Origin: Hyphomicrobiales bacterium
GTDB taxonomy: Bacteria; Pseudomonadota; Alphaproteobacteria; Rhizobiales; Rhizobiaceae
NCBI GenBank assembly: GCA_900472675.1
Contig: UCJA01000015.1
Coordinates: 62,001 to 126,000 of the forward strand
Length of the DNA stretch: 64,000 nt
Direction of reading: 5' to 3'
Shown: positions 20,171-29,242 of the stretch, in pieces
Layout: each line of letters begins with the position of its first letter
How positions within the stretch are numbered: the first letter of the stretch is position 1
Translations under genes and position numbers: made by a program
Notes under the pieces: generated by a model
The model's input: only the letters and a program-made list of their open reading frames with translations
The model's database searches: none
Told to the model about the DNA's origin: nothing

Positions 20171-21244
20171 TTACCGCTGGACGTTTCCAAGTTGTTGCCT
20201 TGAGCCGCGAAGGTCAAGACTGTTGTTGCGGGGCATGGCTGCTATGCGGGAGGCAGCACGCCATTGCCGGGGGCTCTGTCCGGTCACGCGGCGGAACTCC
20301 CGGTTGAAGTTGGATTTTGTCGAAAAGCCCGCCTCGAGCATGATCGCGGTCGCCGATCGGTCGCTCTCCCGCAGCAGGCGGCAGGCCTCCTCGATCCGGC
20401 GATTGTTGACGAACTGGGACACATTGATGCCCCTTGCCCGGTTGATCGCGGCGGACAGATCGCGGGCCGGAATGCCGGCTGCGCGGGCAAGCTTTGCCAG
20501 GCTGAGATACTCGTTGCGATAGAGATCGGCCTCATCGAGAGCGGCTGCGGCGCGCGCAACGATATCCTCATCTTCCGGTGGAGGCTGCAGGCCCGAGGCA
20601 GAAACAGGCCGGTTGGCCGGGCCTTGCGGAGCGAAATAATAGATGCAGACCGCCAGAAGAGCGACGATATTCATCATGGTGACGGCAAACGGCACACTGC
20701 CAGGGCCGTAGAAAGTGGCATAGACCGCAAGCGCCGCATCGCTTGCGGCAGAGAAGAACATCAGCGCTGCCGTCAGCCGCGCTGCCCGCAGCGCCGGCCG
20801 CATGCGCTGCAGGCTCGCCTCCGCCATCGCCTCTTCACCGCCCTCCAGCGTCAGCCGCCAGATGGCGATCCCGTAGCCGAAGAAAGCTCCGAGTAGAAGC
20901 GGATCGACAAGCGACCGTGCAAAAAGCATCGCCAGCAGAACCGAGGCCGGCGTGAGAAGGTGAAGCCATGCGGAGCGCGATGGAGAAGCGTGGCGCGCCG
21001 TCAATCCCTGGAATGCCAGCAGCGCGAGCGGCGGCATCACCGCTGCTGTCACGGGCTGGACCGGAGCCAGGGCAGTTACGCCGTAGCCGAGATGCAGGCC
21101 GACAATGAAGCCCTGCACCGCATAGCAAATGAGGAAGACGACAAAATACCGGCGACTGCCGGACGCCTCGACGCCCTTGAGGCTCTGATGAAGGACAAGC
21201 GCGAAAACGAGGCCGGCGAGAAATGGCAGCGGGACGGACAGCAC
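20171..21244 (-). CDS. Membrane-anchored AraC-family regulator
   Basis: A 357-residue protein joining about seven hydrophobic segments (roughly 5-22, 33-53, 63-80, 93-110, 113-130, 158-178, 184-204) to a C-terminal AraC-type double helix-turn-helix (about 245-345; LAKLARAAGIPARDLSAAIN, then RSATAIMLEAGFSTKSNFNREF). The DNA-binding half would face the cytoplasm. The ligand is unknown; similar layouts are scattered in rhizobial genomes. The start is a GTG at 21244 with a weak ribosome site, so the N-terminus is uncertain. It does not obviously belong with its neighbours glnD and the MYG1 gene. Confidence 0.82.
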   Translation of the reverse strand: MLSVPLPFLAGLVFALVLHQSLKGVEASGSRRYFVVFLICYAVQGFIVGLHLGYGVTALAPVQPVTAAVMPPLALLAFQGLTARHASPSRSAWLHLLTPASVLLAMLFARSLVDPLLLGAFFGYGIAIWRLTLEGGEEAMAEASLQRMRPALRAARLTAALMFFSAASDAALAVYATFYGPGSVPFAVTMMNIVALLAVCIYYFAPQGPANRPVSASGLQPPPEDEDIVARAAAALDEADLYRNEYLSLAKLARAAGIPARDLSAAINRARGINVSQFVNNRRIEEACRLLRESDRSATAIMLEAGFSTKSNFNREFRRVTGQSPRQWRAASRIAAMPRNNSLDLRGSRQQLGNVQR

Positions 21245-21357
21245 GGCAGCACCAGCGTAGAGTTAACGTCACGATCCTGTCTTAGCACCTGCGCCGACAT
21301 CAAGCCTATAGCGAAGCTCGGTGACGAAGTGCCTGCGTCTATGCCTCTCGGCCAGAC

Positions 21358-22287
21358 TTAAGCCGACGGCGATCTCGCCTCTTTCACCGCAAGCTCAGCC
21401 ATTTCGAGGGCCGCTTCGCGGGTGCGTGCCGCCGCAATGAAGAGACCGTTGTGACAGAAGGTTGCGCCCTTGACGCCGCAGGCCAGCTCCAGATCCCCAT
21501 TGGTCAGGCCGGCCCAGGCCTTTGGCAGGTCGGCGCGCGCCTCGAAGCCCTCATCGCTGCGGCGGATCGTGGTCAGGCACCAGTCCTTGTCGCGCGGGTG
21601 GACGACGAACAGAAGGTGGTCTGCTCCCGACTTGACGATCGCCGGGCGGAACGGCATGCCCCTTGGCAGCTCCAGGATGGCGCTCGCGCCTGCGTCCGCA
21701 ATGGCGCGCAGCACAAGCCCTTCAGCCCGCAGCTTGGCGGCGCGCTGCGCGATGTTGGCCTCGACGAAACTGCGCGTCACGACCAGGGCGGCATGGAATG
21801 CCCGATCATCCGCGTCGGGATCCTCTTCGTCGAAAACGGGCTTGAGGCTTTCCAGCAGCGTCGGCAGGGTCAGCGGCGCCAGCTGACCCGCGACCGCCGG
21901 GCTGATCGCACCATTGTCGAGCAGGTCTACGGGCAGAACAAAGCTTGCATCGAAGGCTGTATGCACTGCGTCGACGCTGTCTTCAGGCAGGCCGGAGGCC
22001 AAGAGATAATCGCGACCGTAGTGCTTCCAGATCAGGCCGAAAGAGCTGTAAGGCTGGCCATCTTCCCTCAGCGGAGCGCCGCGCTGGTGGTGATCGAAGA
22101 CCCGGTTGTCCGGCCCATAGGCGCCGCCGACATCGTAGATGATCCGGTCGGTGCCCGGCGTAATCCACTCCGGAGCCCGGCTGCGCACGATGCGCGCCTG
22201 CGGGAACAGGCGGGTGAGGATGACGCTGGAGAGAAGTTCATCGGCATGAAACCCACCAGAATGGGTCACAAGGAATTCTAGGTTCAT
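21358..22287 (-). CDS. MYG1-family (UPF0160) metal-dependent hydrolase
   Basis: A 309-residue protein of the MYG1 family, related to DHH-type phosphoesterases. It shows the N-terminal metal motif VTHSGGFHADELLSSVIL, IIYDVGGAYGP, and VFDHHQRGAP (the DHH element). Eukaryotic MYG1 is a 3'-5' RNA exonuclease; the bacterial role is not settled, though a nuclease function is likely. The start at MNLEFLVTHSGG fits the family. It is not clearly in an operon: 70-110-base gaps lie on either side. Confidence 0.85.
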   Translation of the reverse strand: MNLEFLVTHSGGFHADELLSSVILTRLFPQARIVRSRAPEWITPGTDRIIYDVGGAYGPDNRVFDHHQRGAPLREDGQPYSSFGLIWKHYGRDYLLASGLPEDSVDAVHTAFDASFVLPVDLLDNGAISPAVAGQLAPLTLPTLLESLKPVFDEEDPDADDRAFHAALVVTRSFVEANIAQRAAKLRAEGLVLRAIADAGASAILELPRGMPFRPAIVKSGADHLLFVVHPRDKDWCLTTIRRSDEGFEARADLPKAWAGLTNGDLELACGVKGATFCHNGLFIAAARTREAALEMAELAVKEARSPSA

Positions 22288-22395
22288 GCCGCTCCGCGCC
22301 CTTTTTTGATCAAGGACGCCAGATAACCACAGCCAGCGGCAATCTCAAGTTCCCATCGCGTAATCCACGCGTCTGTCCGGGAACAACGTTACAGC

Positions 22396-22878
22396 TCAGG
22401 AAATTCCGATGATTTCGAGCTCCTCGTCGCCGAGGTTGACGAGATCGCCGACCGCGCGACCCATCAGCGCGCTTGCCACCGGAGACACATAGGAGACGGA
22501 TCCCGCCTTTGGGTCGGCCTCGTCTTCGCCGACGATCCGGTAGGTCTGGACGCGCCCGTCTTCCCGCTCAAAACGCACGGTGCTTCCAAAGGCCACCACA
22601 TCGGTAGAGGCCGGGGCCGGAACGACCTGCGCTGTGCCCAGGCGCTCGCCCAGGTAGCGCATGTCGCGCAACGGACCTGCCGTCTGGCGCCGGCGTTCGT
22701 TTACCTCTTCGAGCACATTTGCCGCAGCATAGGCTTCCCGCGCCTGCGCAAGCTGCGTTTCCAGCAGCTTCAACCCGGTCTCGGTTAACAGGTTGAGATG
22801 CGGCGAGACGAGCCGGTCAGGAAGCTGGGTTTCCGACGCGGTTTCAGCGCTCTCTTCTTTGACAAATGCAACGCTCAC
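22396..22878 (-). CDS. GreA/GreB-type transcription elongation factor domain protein
   Basis: A 160-residue protein with an N-terminal coiled-coil region (LLTETGLKLLETQLAQAREAY) and a C-terminal GreA/GreB FKBP-like domain (VAFGSTVRFEREDGRVQTYRIVGEDEADPKAG through SPVASALMGRAVGDLV). It differs from canonical GreA and may be a Gre-like regulator of RNA polymerase. The frame opens at a TTG at 22893; I prefer the GTG at 22878, giving MSVAFVKEESAETASE, which matches my memory of rhizobial homologs. It lies between the MYG1 gene and mutS. Confidence 0.82.
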   Translation of the reverse strand: MSVAFVKEESAETASETQLPDRLVSPHLNLLTETGLKLLETQLAQAREAYAAANVLEEVNERRRQTAGPLRDMRYLGERLGTAQVVPAPASTDVVAFGSTVRFEREDGRVQTYRIVGEDEADPKAGSVSYVSPVASALMGRAVGDLVNLGDEELEIIGIS

Positions 22879-23017
22879 TGGATTTCCAATCAATCGAGGT
22901 CAGGCGCCGCCACGACACCACTGCGGGCAAGGCATCCTATCTTCATGCAGCGGTCAACGCCTCATCGCCAAAGACGATCCCTGCCGGTTTCAGGCCGTCC
23001 CACGAAAAGGACAGGAA

Positions 23018-25762
23018 CTATGGCCGCTCCTTCGCAAGCAGCTGCTTTTTCAACGCATAGAGTGCGTCCAGCGCTTCACGCGGCGTCATGTCATCCGGAT
23101 TGATGGCTTTCAGCGCCTCTTCCACCTTGGACGAGCCGATGCGCTTGGCCTCTTCCCGCCGCACTGCCACCTGGAAAAGCGGCAGGTCGTCGATCAGCTG
23201 GCTGGCCGGGTTCTTACGGTCGGAATCCTCCAGCTTGGCCAGCACGTCCCTTGCCCTGGCCACCACGCTGTCCGGCAGGCCAGCGAGACGCGCCACCTGG
23301 ATGCCATAGGAGCGATCGGCAGCGCCGGGTCCCACCTCATGCAGGAAGATCACCTCGCCGTCCCATTCACGCACCTTCATGGTGGCGTTGGAGAGGCGGT
23401 TAAGCTTTTCCGAGAGCACCGTCAGTTCGTGGAAGTGAGTGGCGAAAAGCCCGCGGCAGCGGTTTGCCTCGTGTAGGTGTTCGACCGCGGCCCAGGCGAT
23501 CGAGAGGCCGTCAAAGGTTGCCGTGCCGCGTCCGATCTCGTCGAGGATCACCAGCGAGCGGTCGCTGGCCTGGTTGAGAATGGCTGCCGTTTCTACCATC
23601 TCCACCATGAAGGTAGAGCGTCCGCGGGCCAGGTCGTCCGACGCGCCAACGCGCGAGAACAGCCGGTCGACAATGCCGATATGGGCGGAGGCGGCAGGCA
23701 CGAAGGAGCCCATCTGGGCGAGGATGGCAATCAGCGCATTCTGGCGCAGGAAGGTCGACTTACCGCCCATGTTCGGGCCCGTCAGCAGCCAGAGGGCGCC
23801 GAACTCGGCGCTTCCTTCCGGCGAGAGATCGCAATCATTGGCGATGAAGGGCCCGACCGACTGGCGTCTCAGTGCCTGTTCCACCACTGGATGGCGGCCG
23901 CCCTCGATCGCAAACATGCGGCTGTCGTCGACGGCGGGACGGCGATAGTCCCACTCCTCGGCAAGCATGGCGAGACCGGCAGCCACATCGATAACGGACA
24001 AGGCCCGGGCGCCGGATTTGATCGCCTCGGCCTCCGAGGTGACGGCGGCCACCATCTGCGCGAAGGCTTCGAGCTCGATCGTCAGCGCCCGGTCTGCCGC
24101 ATTGGCGATGCGGGTTTCGAGATCGGCCAGTTCGGTCGTGGTAAAGCGCATGGCGTTTGCCATGGTCTGGCGATGGATAAAGCGGGCCTTGGCTTCCGGC
24201 GTGTCGGTCATGGGGCCGGCATTGCCGGCGGTCACCTCGATGAAATAGCCGAGCACATTGTTATGCTTGATCTTCAGCGACTTGATGCCGGTCTCCTCGG
24301 CATACTCCAGTTGCAGGCCAGCGATCACCTTGCGGGACTGGTCGCGCAGGGCGCGAACCTCGTCCAGTTCCTCATGAGCGCCATCGGCCAGGAAGCCGCC
24401 GTCACGCTTCAGGAGCGGCAGTTCGGGTCCTAGCAGGCGGGCAAGCGTCGTTTCCAGATGCAGCGGCAGGTTCTTCAGGTCTGCCAGCGCCTGACCAAGC
24501 TCCTGCGGAAGCATGGCGCGCTCCAGGAAGGCTGCCACGCCACGGGCCGCCTCGAGCCCCTGCAGGATCGCGCCGAGATCTCGTGGGCCGCCGCGATCGA
24601 GAGCCAGGCGCGACAGGGCACGGGGCATGTCCGGCACGTGCTTGAGCGAGGTGCGCAGTTCGCTGCACAGGCCAGGTTCGTCGCGCAGGAAGGAGATGGA
24701 ATCGAGCCGCAGGTTGATGCGGTCCGGGTCGGTCAGCGGCGACATCAGCCGTTCGGCCAGAAGCCTTGCCCCGCCGCCGGTCACGGTGCGGTCGATCGCT
24801 TTAAGCAGCGTGCCGTCCAGTTCGCCCGAAAGCGTCCTGGTCAGTTCCAGGTTGCCGCGCGTCGCGGGGTCGATGAACAGCGTCGAGGCGCCGCTTTCCC
24901 TCTCCGGCCGACCGAGCGGCGGGCGCTCGGCGATCTGGGTCTTTTCCACATAGGCAGTGGCCGCACCGGCGGCGGCAAGTTCCGCCCTCGAGAAGGTGCC
25001 GAAGCCATCCAGCGTGCCGACGCCGAAGTAGCGGGCAATGCGGCTTTCGGCCGTGGCACTGTCAAACAGCACTGCCGGCTGCGGCACCGCCACGCGGCCA
25101 AGCACGTCGAACACCGGCTTCAGTTCGGCATCGTGGAAGATCGTGTCGGGCAGGATCAGCTCGCGCGGATCGATCCGCAGGATATCGGCCAGCAGCCGCG
25201 AGGGATCGGTTTCGGCAAGACGGAAGACGCCCGTCGAGATGTCGATCCAGGCAAGTGCCATCTGCGCTTCGGAGGTGGCGCGCACCCGGGCGAGCGCCAT
25301 GAGGTAATTGGATTCCGAGGCAACCAGCAGCTTTTCTTCGGTGATCGTGCCGGGTGTGACCAGCCGGACCACATCGCGCTTGACGACCGACTTGCCGCCA
25401 CGCTTGCGCGCCTCTGCCGGGTCTTCGATCTGCTCGCAGACCGCGACGCGAAACCCCAGCGAGATCAGCTTTTGCAGATAATCATCCGCGGCATGGATCG
25501 GAACACCGCACATGGGGATGTCCTGCCCCATGTGCTGACCGCGCCTGGTCAGTGTGATCCCGAGCGCGCGCGCGGCATCGACGGCATCCCCGAAGAACAG
25601 CTCGTAAAAGTCCCCCATGCGGTAAAACAGCAGGGAATCCGGGTTGTTGGCCTTGATCTCGATGTACTGTTCCATCATCGGCGTCGCCGTGGCACGGCTC
25701 TCTTCCGACGCCAGCGTGGCTGTGCTCAACGGATCAGCAGCGAATCTTTCAAATTGTGTCAC
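23018..25762 (-). CDS. mutS: DNA mismatch repair protein MutS
   Basis: Recognises base mismatches and small loops and recruits MutL. The protein is about 914 residues. It has the mismatch-binding motif ([16 protein letters not shown], Phe-x-Glu pattern), the connector and lever domains, Walker [14 protein letters not shown] and [12 protein letters not shown] in the ATPase. The open frame extends to 25960, but that part would overlap tme and is not conserved. I chose the GTG at 25762-25760 ([11 protein letters not shown]), which leaves a 114-base divergent promoter region with tme. An ATG further in ([15 protein letters not shown]) would cut off little of the conserved domain. Confidence 0.95.
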   Translation of the reverse strand: MTQFERFAADPLSTATLASEESRATATPMMEQYIEIKANNPDSLLFYRMGDFYELFFGDAVDAARALGITLTRRGQHMGQDIPMCGVPIHAADDYLQKLISLGFRVAVCEQIEDPAEARKRGGKSVVKRDVVRLVTPGTITEEKLLVASESNYLMALARVRATSEAQMALAWIDISTGVFRLAETDPSRLLADILRIDPRELILPDTIFHDAELKPVFDVLGRVAVPQPAVLFDSATAESRIARYFGVGTLDGFGTFSRAELAAAGAATAYVEKTQIAERPPLGRPERESGASTLFIDPATRGNLELTRTLSGELDGTLLKAIDRTVTGGGARLLAERLMSPLTDPDRINLRLDSISFLRDEPGLCSELRTSLKHVPDMPRALSRLALDRGGPRDLGAILQGLEAARGVAAFLERAMLPQELGQALADLKNLPLHLETTLARLLGPELPLLKRDGGFLADGAHEELDEVRALRDQSRKVIAGLQLEYAEETGIKSLKIKHNNVLGYFIEVTAGNAGPMTDTPEAKARFIHRQTMANAMRFTTTELADLETRIANAADRALTIELEAFAQMVAAVTSEAEAIKSGARALSVIDVAAGLAMLAEEWDYRRPAVDDSRMFAIEGGRHPVVEQALRRQSVGPFIANDCDLSPEGSAEFGALWLLTGPNMGGKSTFLRQNALIAILAQMGSFVPAASAHIGIVDRLFSRVGASDDLARGRSTFMVEMVETAAILNQASDRSLVILDEIGRGTATFDGLSIAWAAVEHLHEANRCRGLFATHFHELTVLSEKLNRLSNATMKVREWDGEVIFLHEVGPGAADRSYGIQVARLAGLPDSVVARARDVLAKLEDSDRKNPASQLIDDLPLFQVAVRREEAKRIGSSKVEEALKAINPDDMTPREALDALYALKKQLLAKERP

Positions 25763-25876
25763 GGAACCGATTTTTTGTTGCGCAGCGGAATGGGCGACAC
25801 TATCGGTTATGGCCCTCGAAAGACAACATCTGCCGCGGCCAGGAGGGTGGCTGCCCACAATAAAGCTGGAGGAAGC

Positions 25877-28177
25877 ATGCCCGTCACAGAAAAGCCCGGT
25901 CAGGACAAGCCGCCGCACAAGCGCGCCTCGGTGACGGAGCAGGAGGCCCTCGACTTTCACTCGGAAGGTCGTCCCGGGAAACTGGAGATCACTCCGACCA
26001 AGCCGATGGCAACGCAGCGCGATCTTTCGCTTGCCTATTCACCTGGTGTCGCCGTGCCGGTTCTGGCAATCGCTGCCGACCCGGCAAAGGCCTATGACTA
26101 CACGACGCGCGGCAACATGGTGGCCGTGATTTCCAACGGCACGGCGATCCTCGGGCTCGGCAATCTCGGCGCGCTGGCATCGAAGCCGGTCATGGAAGGC
26201 AAGGCCGTGCTGTTCAAGCGGTTTGCCGACGTGGATTCCATCGATCTCGAGGTGGATACGGAGAACGTCGACGAGTTCATCAACTGCGTGCGCTATCTCG
26301 GCCCCTCCTTTGGCGGCATCAATCTGGAGGACATCAAGGCGCCGGAATGCTTCATCATCGAAAGCCGACTGCGCGAGCTGATGGACATCCCGGTCTTCCA
26401 TGACGACCAGCACGGCACCGCGATCATCGCGGCGGCCGGCCTCATCAACGCGCTGGAACTGACGGGGCGCGACCTGAAGACGACCCGGCTGGTGTGCAAC
26501 GGCGCCGGTGCGGCGGCGATCGCCTGCATCGAGCTCATCAAGGCGATGGGCTTTGCAGCCGACAACATCATCCTGTGCGACACCAAGGGCGTGATCTACC
26601 AGGGCCGCACGGACGGCATGAACCAGTGGAAGTCCGCCCATGCGGCAAAGACGGACCGCCGTACGCTGGAAGAGGCGATGAAGGGCGCCGACGTCGTGTT
26701 CGGCCTGTCCCAGAAGGGCGCCTTTACGCAGGAGATGATCCGCTCCATGGCGGACAAGCCGATCATCTTTGCGATGGCCAATCCCGACCCCGAGATCACG
26801 CCCGAGGAAGTGGCGCGCATCCGCGATGACGCGATCATGGCGACGGGCCGCTCCGACTATCCCAACCAGGTCAACAACGTGCTGGGCTTTCCCTACATCT
26901 TCCGCGGCGCGCTGGATGTGCGCGCGCGGCAGATCAACGATGCCATGAAGATTGCGGCGGCCCGGGCGCTTGCCGATCTTGCCCGCGAGGACGTGCCGGA
27001 CGATGTGGCTGCCGCTTATCAGGGCAATCGACCAAGGTTCGGGGCCCAGTACATCATTCCGGTGCCGTTCGACCCGCGGCTGATTTCGGCCATCCCGGTC
27101 GCTGTCGCCAAGGCCGCGATGGAAAGCGGCGTCGCCCGCCGCGACATTCCCGACCTGCAAGCCTATGCGACAGAGCTTTCGGCGCGCCGCGACCCGATCG
27201 CTGCCACGACGCAAGGTATCTACGAGCGGGCCCGCCGCTTTCCGAAAAGGGTCGTGTTCGCAGAAGCCGAAGAAGAGCAGGTCATGCGGGCTGCGATCTC
27301 CTTCACGCTTCAGAAGCTCGGCACGGCCATTCTGCTTGGACGCGACGACGTGATCCGCTCAACGGCGGAAAAGGCGGGGATCGATCTGGATCGCCCCGGC
27401 ATCGAGATCGTCAACGCCCGGCTGTCAAACCGGGTCGAGGCCTATATCGACCACCTCTACGCCCGCCTGCAACGCCAGGGGTTCCTCTACCGCGACGTCC
27501 AGCGCCTGATCCACAACGACCGCAACCATTTTGCCGCGACCATGGTGTCGATCGGCGATGCGGACGCCATGGTGACGGGCACGACGCGCAACTACGCCAC
27601 GGCGCTCCAGGACGTGCGCCGCTGCATCGACGCCAAACCGGGGCACACGGTGATCGGCGTATCGCTGGTGGTTTCGCGCGGGCGGACGATCTTCGTGGCC
27701 GACACGGCCGTTCACGACATGCCGAATGCCGAACAGCTCGCCGACATTGCCACCGAGGCAGCACGAGTTGCCAAGCGCATGGGCTATGAACCCCGCGTGG
27801 CCCTGCTTGCCTACTCGACCTTCGGCCAGCCGACCGGCGAACGCTCCGAGCGGGTGCGGGAAGCCGTCAAGATCCTTGACAGCCGGCAGGTCGATTTCGA
27901 ATATGACGGGGAAATGGCAGCCGACGTGGCGCTCAATGCGCACCGGATGGAGCAGTATCCGTTCTGCCGCTTATCGGGCACCGCCAATGTGCTGGTGATG
28001 CCGGCGATCCACTCGGCTTCGATCGCGACGCGGATGCTGCAGGAACTGGGTGCCTCGACCGTCATCGGGCCACTGCTGATCGGGCTCGACAAGTCGGTGC
28101 AGATCACCTCGATGGGCGCCAAGGACAGCGACATCGTCAACATGGCAGCGATTGCCGCCTACAACGCCGGGAGCTGA
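25877..28177 (+). CDS. tme: NADP-dependent malic enzyme with phosphotransacetylase-like domain (TME type)
   Basis: Decarboxylates malate to pyruvate in the cytoplasm. The 766-residue protein joins a malic-enzyme N-terminal domain (about 30-160, with [15 protein letters not shown]), a dinucleotide-binding domain ([18 protein letters not shown], about 190-205) and a C-terminal phosphotransacetylase-like domain (about 430-760) typical of bacterial MaeB chimeras. The ATG at 25877 has GGAGGAAGC just upstream; the frame is open much further back through mutS antisense, which is not coding. Next to mutS and olsB, as in S. meliloti, this should be the NADP-preferring TME rather than the NAD-preferring DME, but that choice rests on gene order. 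Confidence 0.9.
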   Translation: MPVTEKPGQDKPPHKRASVTEQEALDFHSEGRPGKLEITPTKPMATQRDLSLAYSPGVAVPVLAIAADPAKAYDYTTRGNMVAVISNGTAILGLGNLGALASKPVMEGKAVLFKRFADVDSIDLEVDTENVDEFINCVRYLGPSFGGINLEDIKAPECFIIESRLRELMDIPVFHDDQHGTAIIAAAGLINALELTGRDLKTTRLVCNGAGAAAIACIELIKAMGFAADNIILCDTKGVIYQGRTDGMNQWKSAHAAKTDRRTLEEAMKGADVVFGLSQKGAFTQEMIRSMADKPIIFAMANPDPEITPEEVARIRDDAIMATGRSDYPNQVNNVLGFPYIFRGALDVRARQINDAMKIAAARALADLAREDVPDDVAAAYQGNRPRFGAQYIIPVPFDPRLISAIPVAVAKAAMESGVARRDIPDLQAYATELSARRDPIAATTQGIYERARRFPKRVVFAEAEEEQVMRAAISFTLQKLGTAILLGRDDVIRSTAEKAGIDLDRPGIEIVNARLSNRVEAYIDHLYARLQRQGFLYRDVQRLIHNDRNHFAATMVSIGDADAMVTGTTRNYATALQDVRRCIDAKPGHTVIGVSLVVSRGRTIFVADTAVHDMPNAEQLADIATEAARVAKRMGYEPRVALLAYSTFGQPTGERSERVREAVKILDSRQVDFEYDGEMAADVALNAHRMEQYPFCRLSGTANVLVMPAIHSASIATRMLQELGASTVIGPLLIGLDKSVQITSMGAKDSDIVNMAAIAAYNAGS

Positions 28178-28193
28178 CATTCCTTCTGAAACG

Positions 28194-28224
28194 AGGCTGG
28201 AGCGATCATGTCGCTCCGGCTTTT
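28194..28224 (+). terminator. Rho-independent terminator after tme
   Basis: A 10-bp stem (28196-28205 with 28211-28220, including G-T wobble) with the loop TCATG is followed by TTTT. It lies 19 bases after the tme stop, between the convergent tme and olsB genes. Confidence 0.75.
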
Positions 28225-28271
28225 CCAGTGACGAAGGCAAATGGCGATGAAGAGGGAGCCGGCCTTAAAGC

Positions 28272-29144
28272 TCAGCTCGTGAACTTGCTGGCAGCGGCGC
28301 CATAATAGTTCACGTAGCGGTCGGAAATAGCCGCGATCGGCAGCACGACCAGAACATCGGTCGTGTTGAAGGCCTGGTCTACCACCGCGCCATCGCCGAT
28401 CATCGCGCCGAGGCGCAGGTAACCCTTGATCAGCGGCGGCAGGGACGACACGGCCTTGCGGGCGTTGATCGCTTCCATCGGCATCAGGTCCATCTGGCGA
28501 TAGAGCTCCGGCAGTGCGGAGACGGCCCACTCATCCTTGACCTTGACGGTATGGTGCAGGAAGGACAGTGCCAGCGCATGCTCTTCCGGCGAAACCCCCG
28601 GGAAGGACGCACAGCCGAACATGGCGTTCATGCCATGCTTCAGGGCATAGGCCCAATTGCCCTGCCACAGCAGTTCCACCGTGCGCTTGGTGCGGTATTC
28701 CGGCAGGACGCAGGATCGACCGAGCTCCATAAAACGCTTTTCCGGATGGCGCGCTAGAAGGGGAGCAAGGTCGAATTCGGAGGAGGAATAGAAACCGCCG
28801 TTGGCCATGGCGACCTCCTGACGAAGCAGGCGGTAGGTGCCGACGATCTGGTCGTCGATGTCCCCGTCAATGCCGTTGTCCACCACGAGAAGATGATCGC
28901 AGATCGCATCATAGGAATCGGCGTCGCGCCGGTTGCGCATGGCCTCGGGGCTGAGCGTGGCGTTCATCTCCTCGACGAAGACGCGGTACCGCACTGCTTG
29001 CGCGGCATCAACCTCGCGAGCGTTGCGAGCCAAGCGCGTCTCTAGCGTGCCGATGCGGCCGAAGACATCGCCGCTTGCCGGAATGAGGGCCGGCGCCTGG
29101 TTTGTTTCAGGATTCAATTCGCGGTTCAGGAGTTCAATTGCCAT
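28272..29144 (-). CDS. olsB: L-ornithine N-alpha-acyltransferase (OlsB)
   Basis: Transfers a 3-hydroxyacyl group from acyl-ACP to ornithine, the first step of ornithine-lipid synthesis; OlsA then adds the second chain. The 290-residue protein has the GNAT-like autoinducer-synthase/hemolysin fold (RYRVFVEEMNA, IVGTYRLLRQ, FMELGRSCVLPEYRTKRTVELLWQG). The ATG at 29144 (MAIELLNREL) is preferred over 29219 because a promoter and Pho-box-like array occupy 29176-29221, and GGGAAGAA serves as ribosome site. The gene follows tme in convergent orientation, as in S. meliloti. Likely induced by phosphate limitation through PhoB. Confidence 0.92.
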   Translation of the reverse strand: MAIELLNRELNPETNQAPALIPASGDVFGRIGTLETRLARNAREVDAAQAVRYRVFVEEMNATLSPEAMRNRRDADSYDAICDHLLVVDNGIDGDIDDQIVGTYRLLRQEVAMANGGFYSSSEFDLAPLLARHPEKRFMELGRSCVLPEYRTKRTVELLWQGNWAYALKHGMNAMFGCASFPGVSPEEHALALSFLHHTVKVKDEWAVSALPELYRQMDLMPMEAINARKAVSSLPPLIKGYLRLGAMIGDGAVVDQAFNTTDVLVVLPIAAISDRYVNYYGAAASKFTS

Positions 29145-29175
29145 GGTGATTCTTCCCGTACCGGTTGGATCACCG

Positions 29176-29221
29176 CCATAGATCATCTCTCTGCAACAGC
29201 AAAGTGACAGAGCTGTCACAA
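29176..29221 (-). promoter_or_regulatory. olsB promoter with tandem Pho-box-like heptamers
   Basis: On the minus strand three heptamers are spaced 11 bp apart: TTGTGAC (29221-29215), CTGTCAC (29210-29204) and CTGTTGC (29199-29193). They resemble the PhoB half-site CTGTCAT. The last one ends 11 bp before a -10 (CTATGG, 29181-29176), the usual distance for PhoB-activated promoters. A -35-like CTTTGC (29204-29199) lies 17 bp from the -10. The middle heptamer also forms a 7-bp inverted repeat (GTGACAG-ag-CTGTCAC, 29204-29219). Confidence 0.6.
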
Positions 29222-29242
29222 TAGGTACTCACGCCGGGCGCG

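Noticed and set aside
24458..25876. Plus-strand open frame across mutS that runs into tme, suggesting a 1239-residue protein
   Set aside because: The first 473 codons are antisense to mutS with no domain features; the malic enzyme begins at 25877 with a strong ribosome site.
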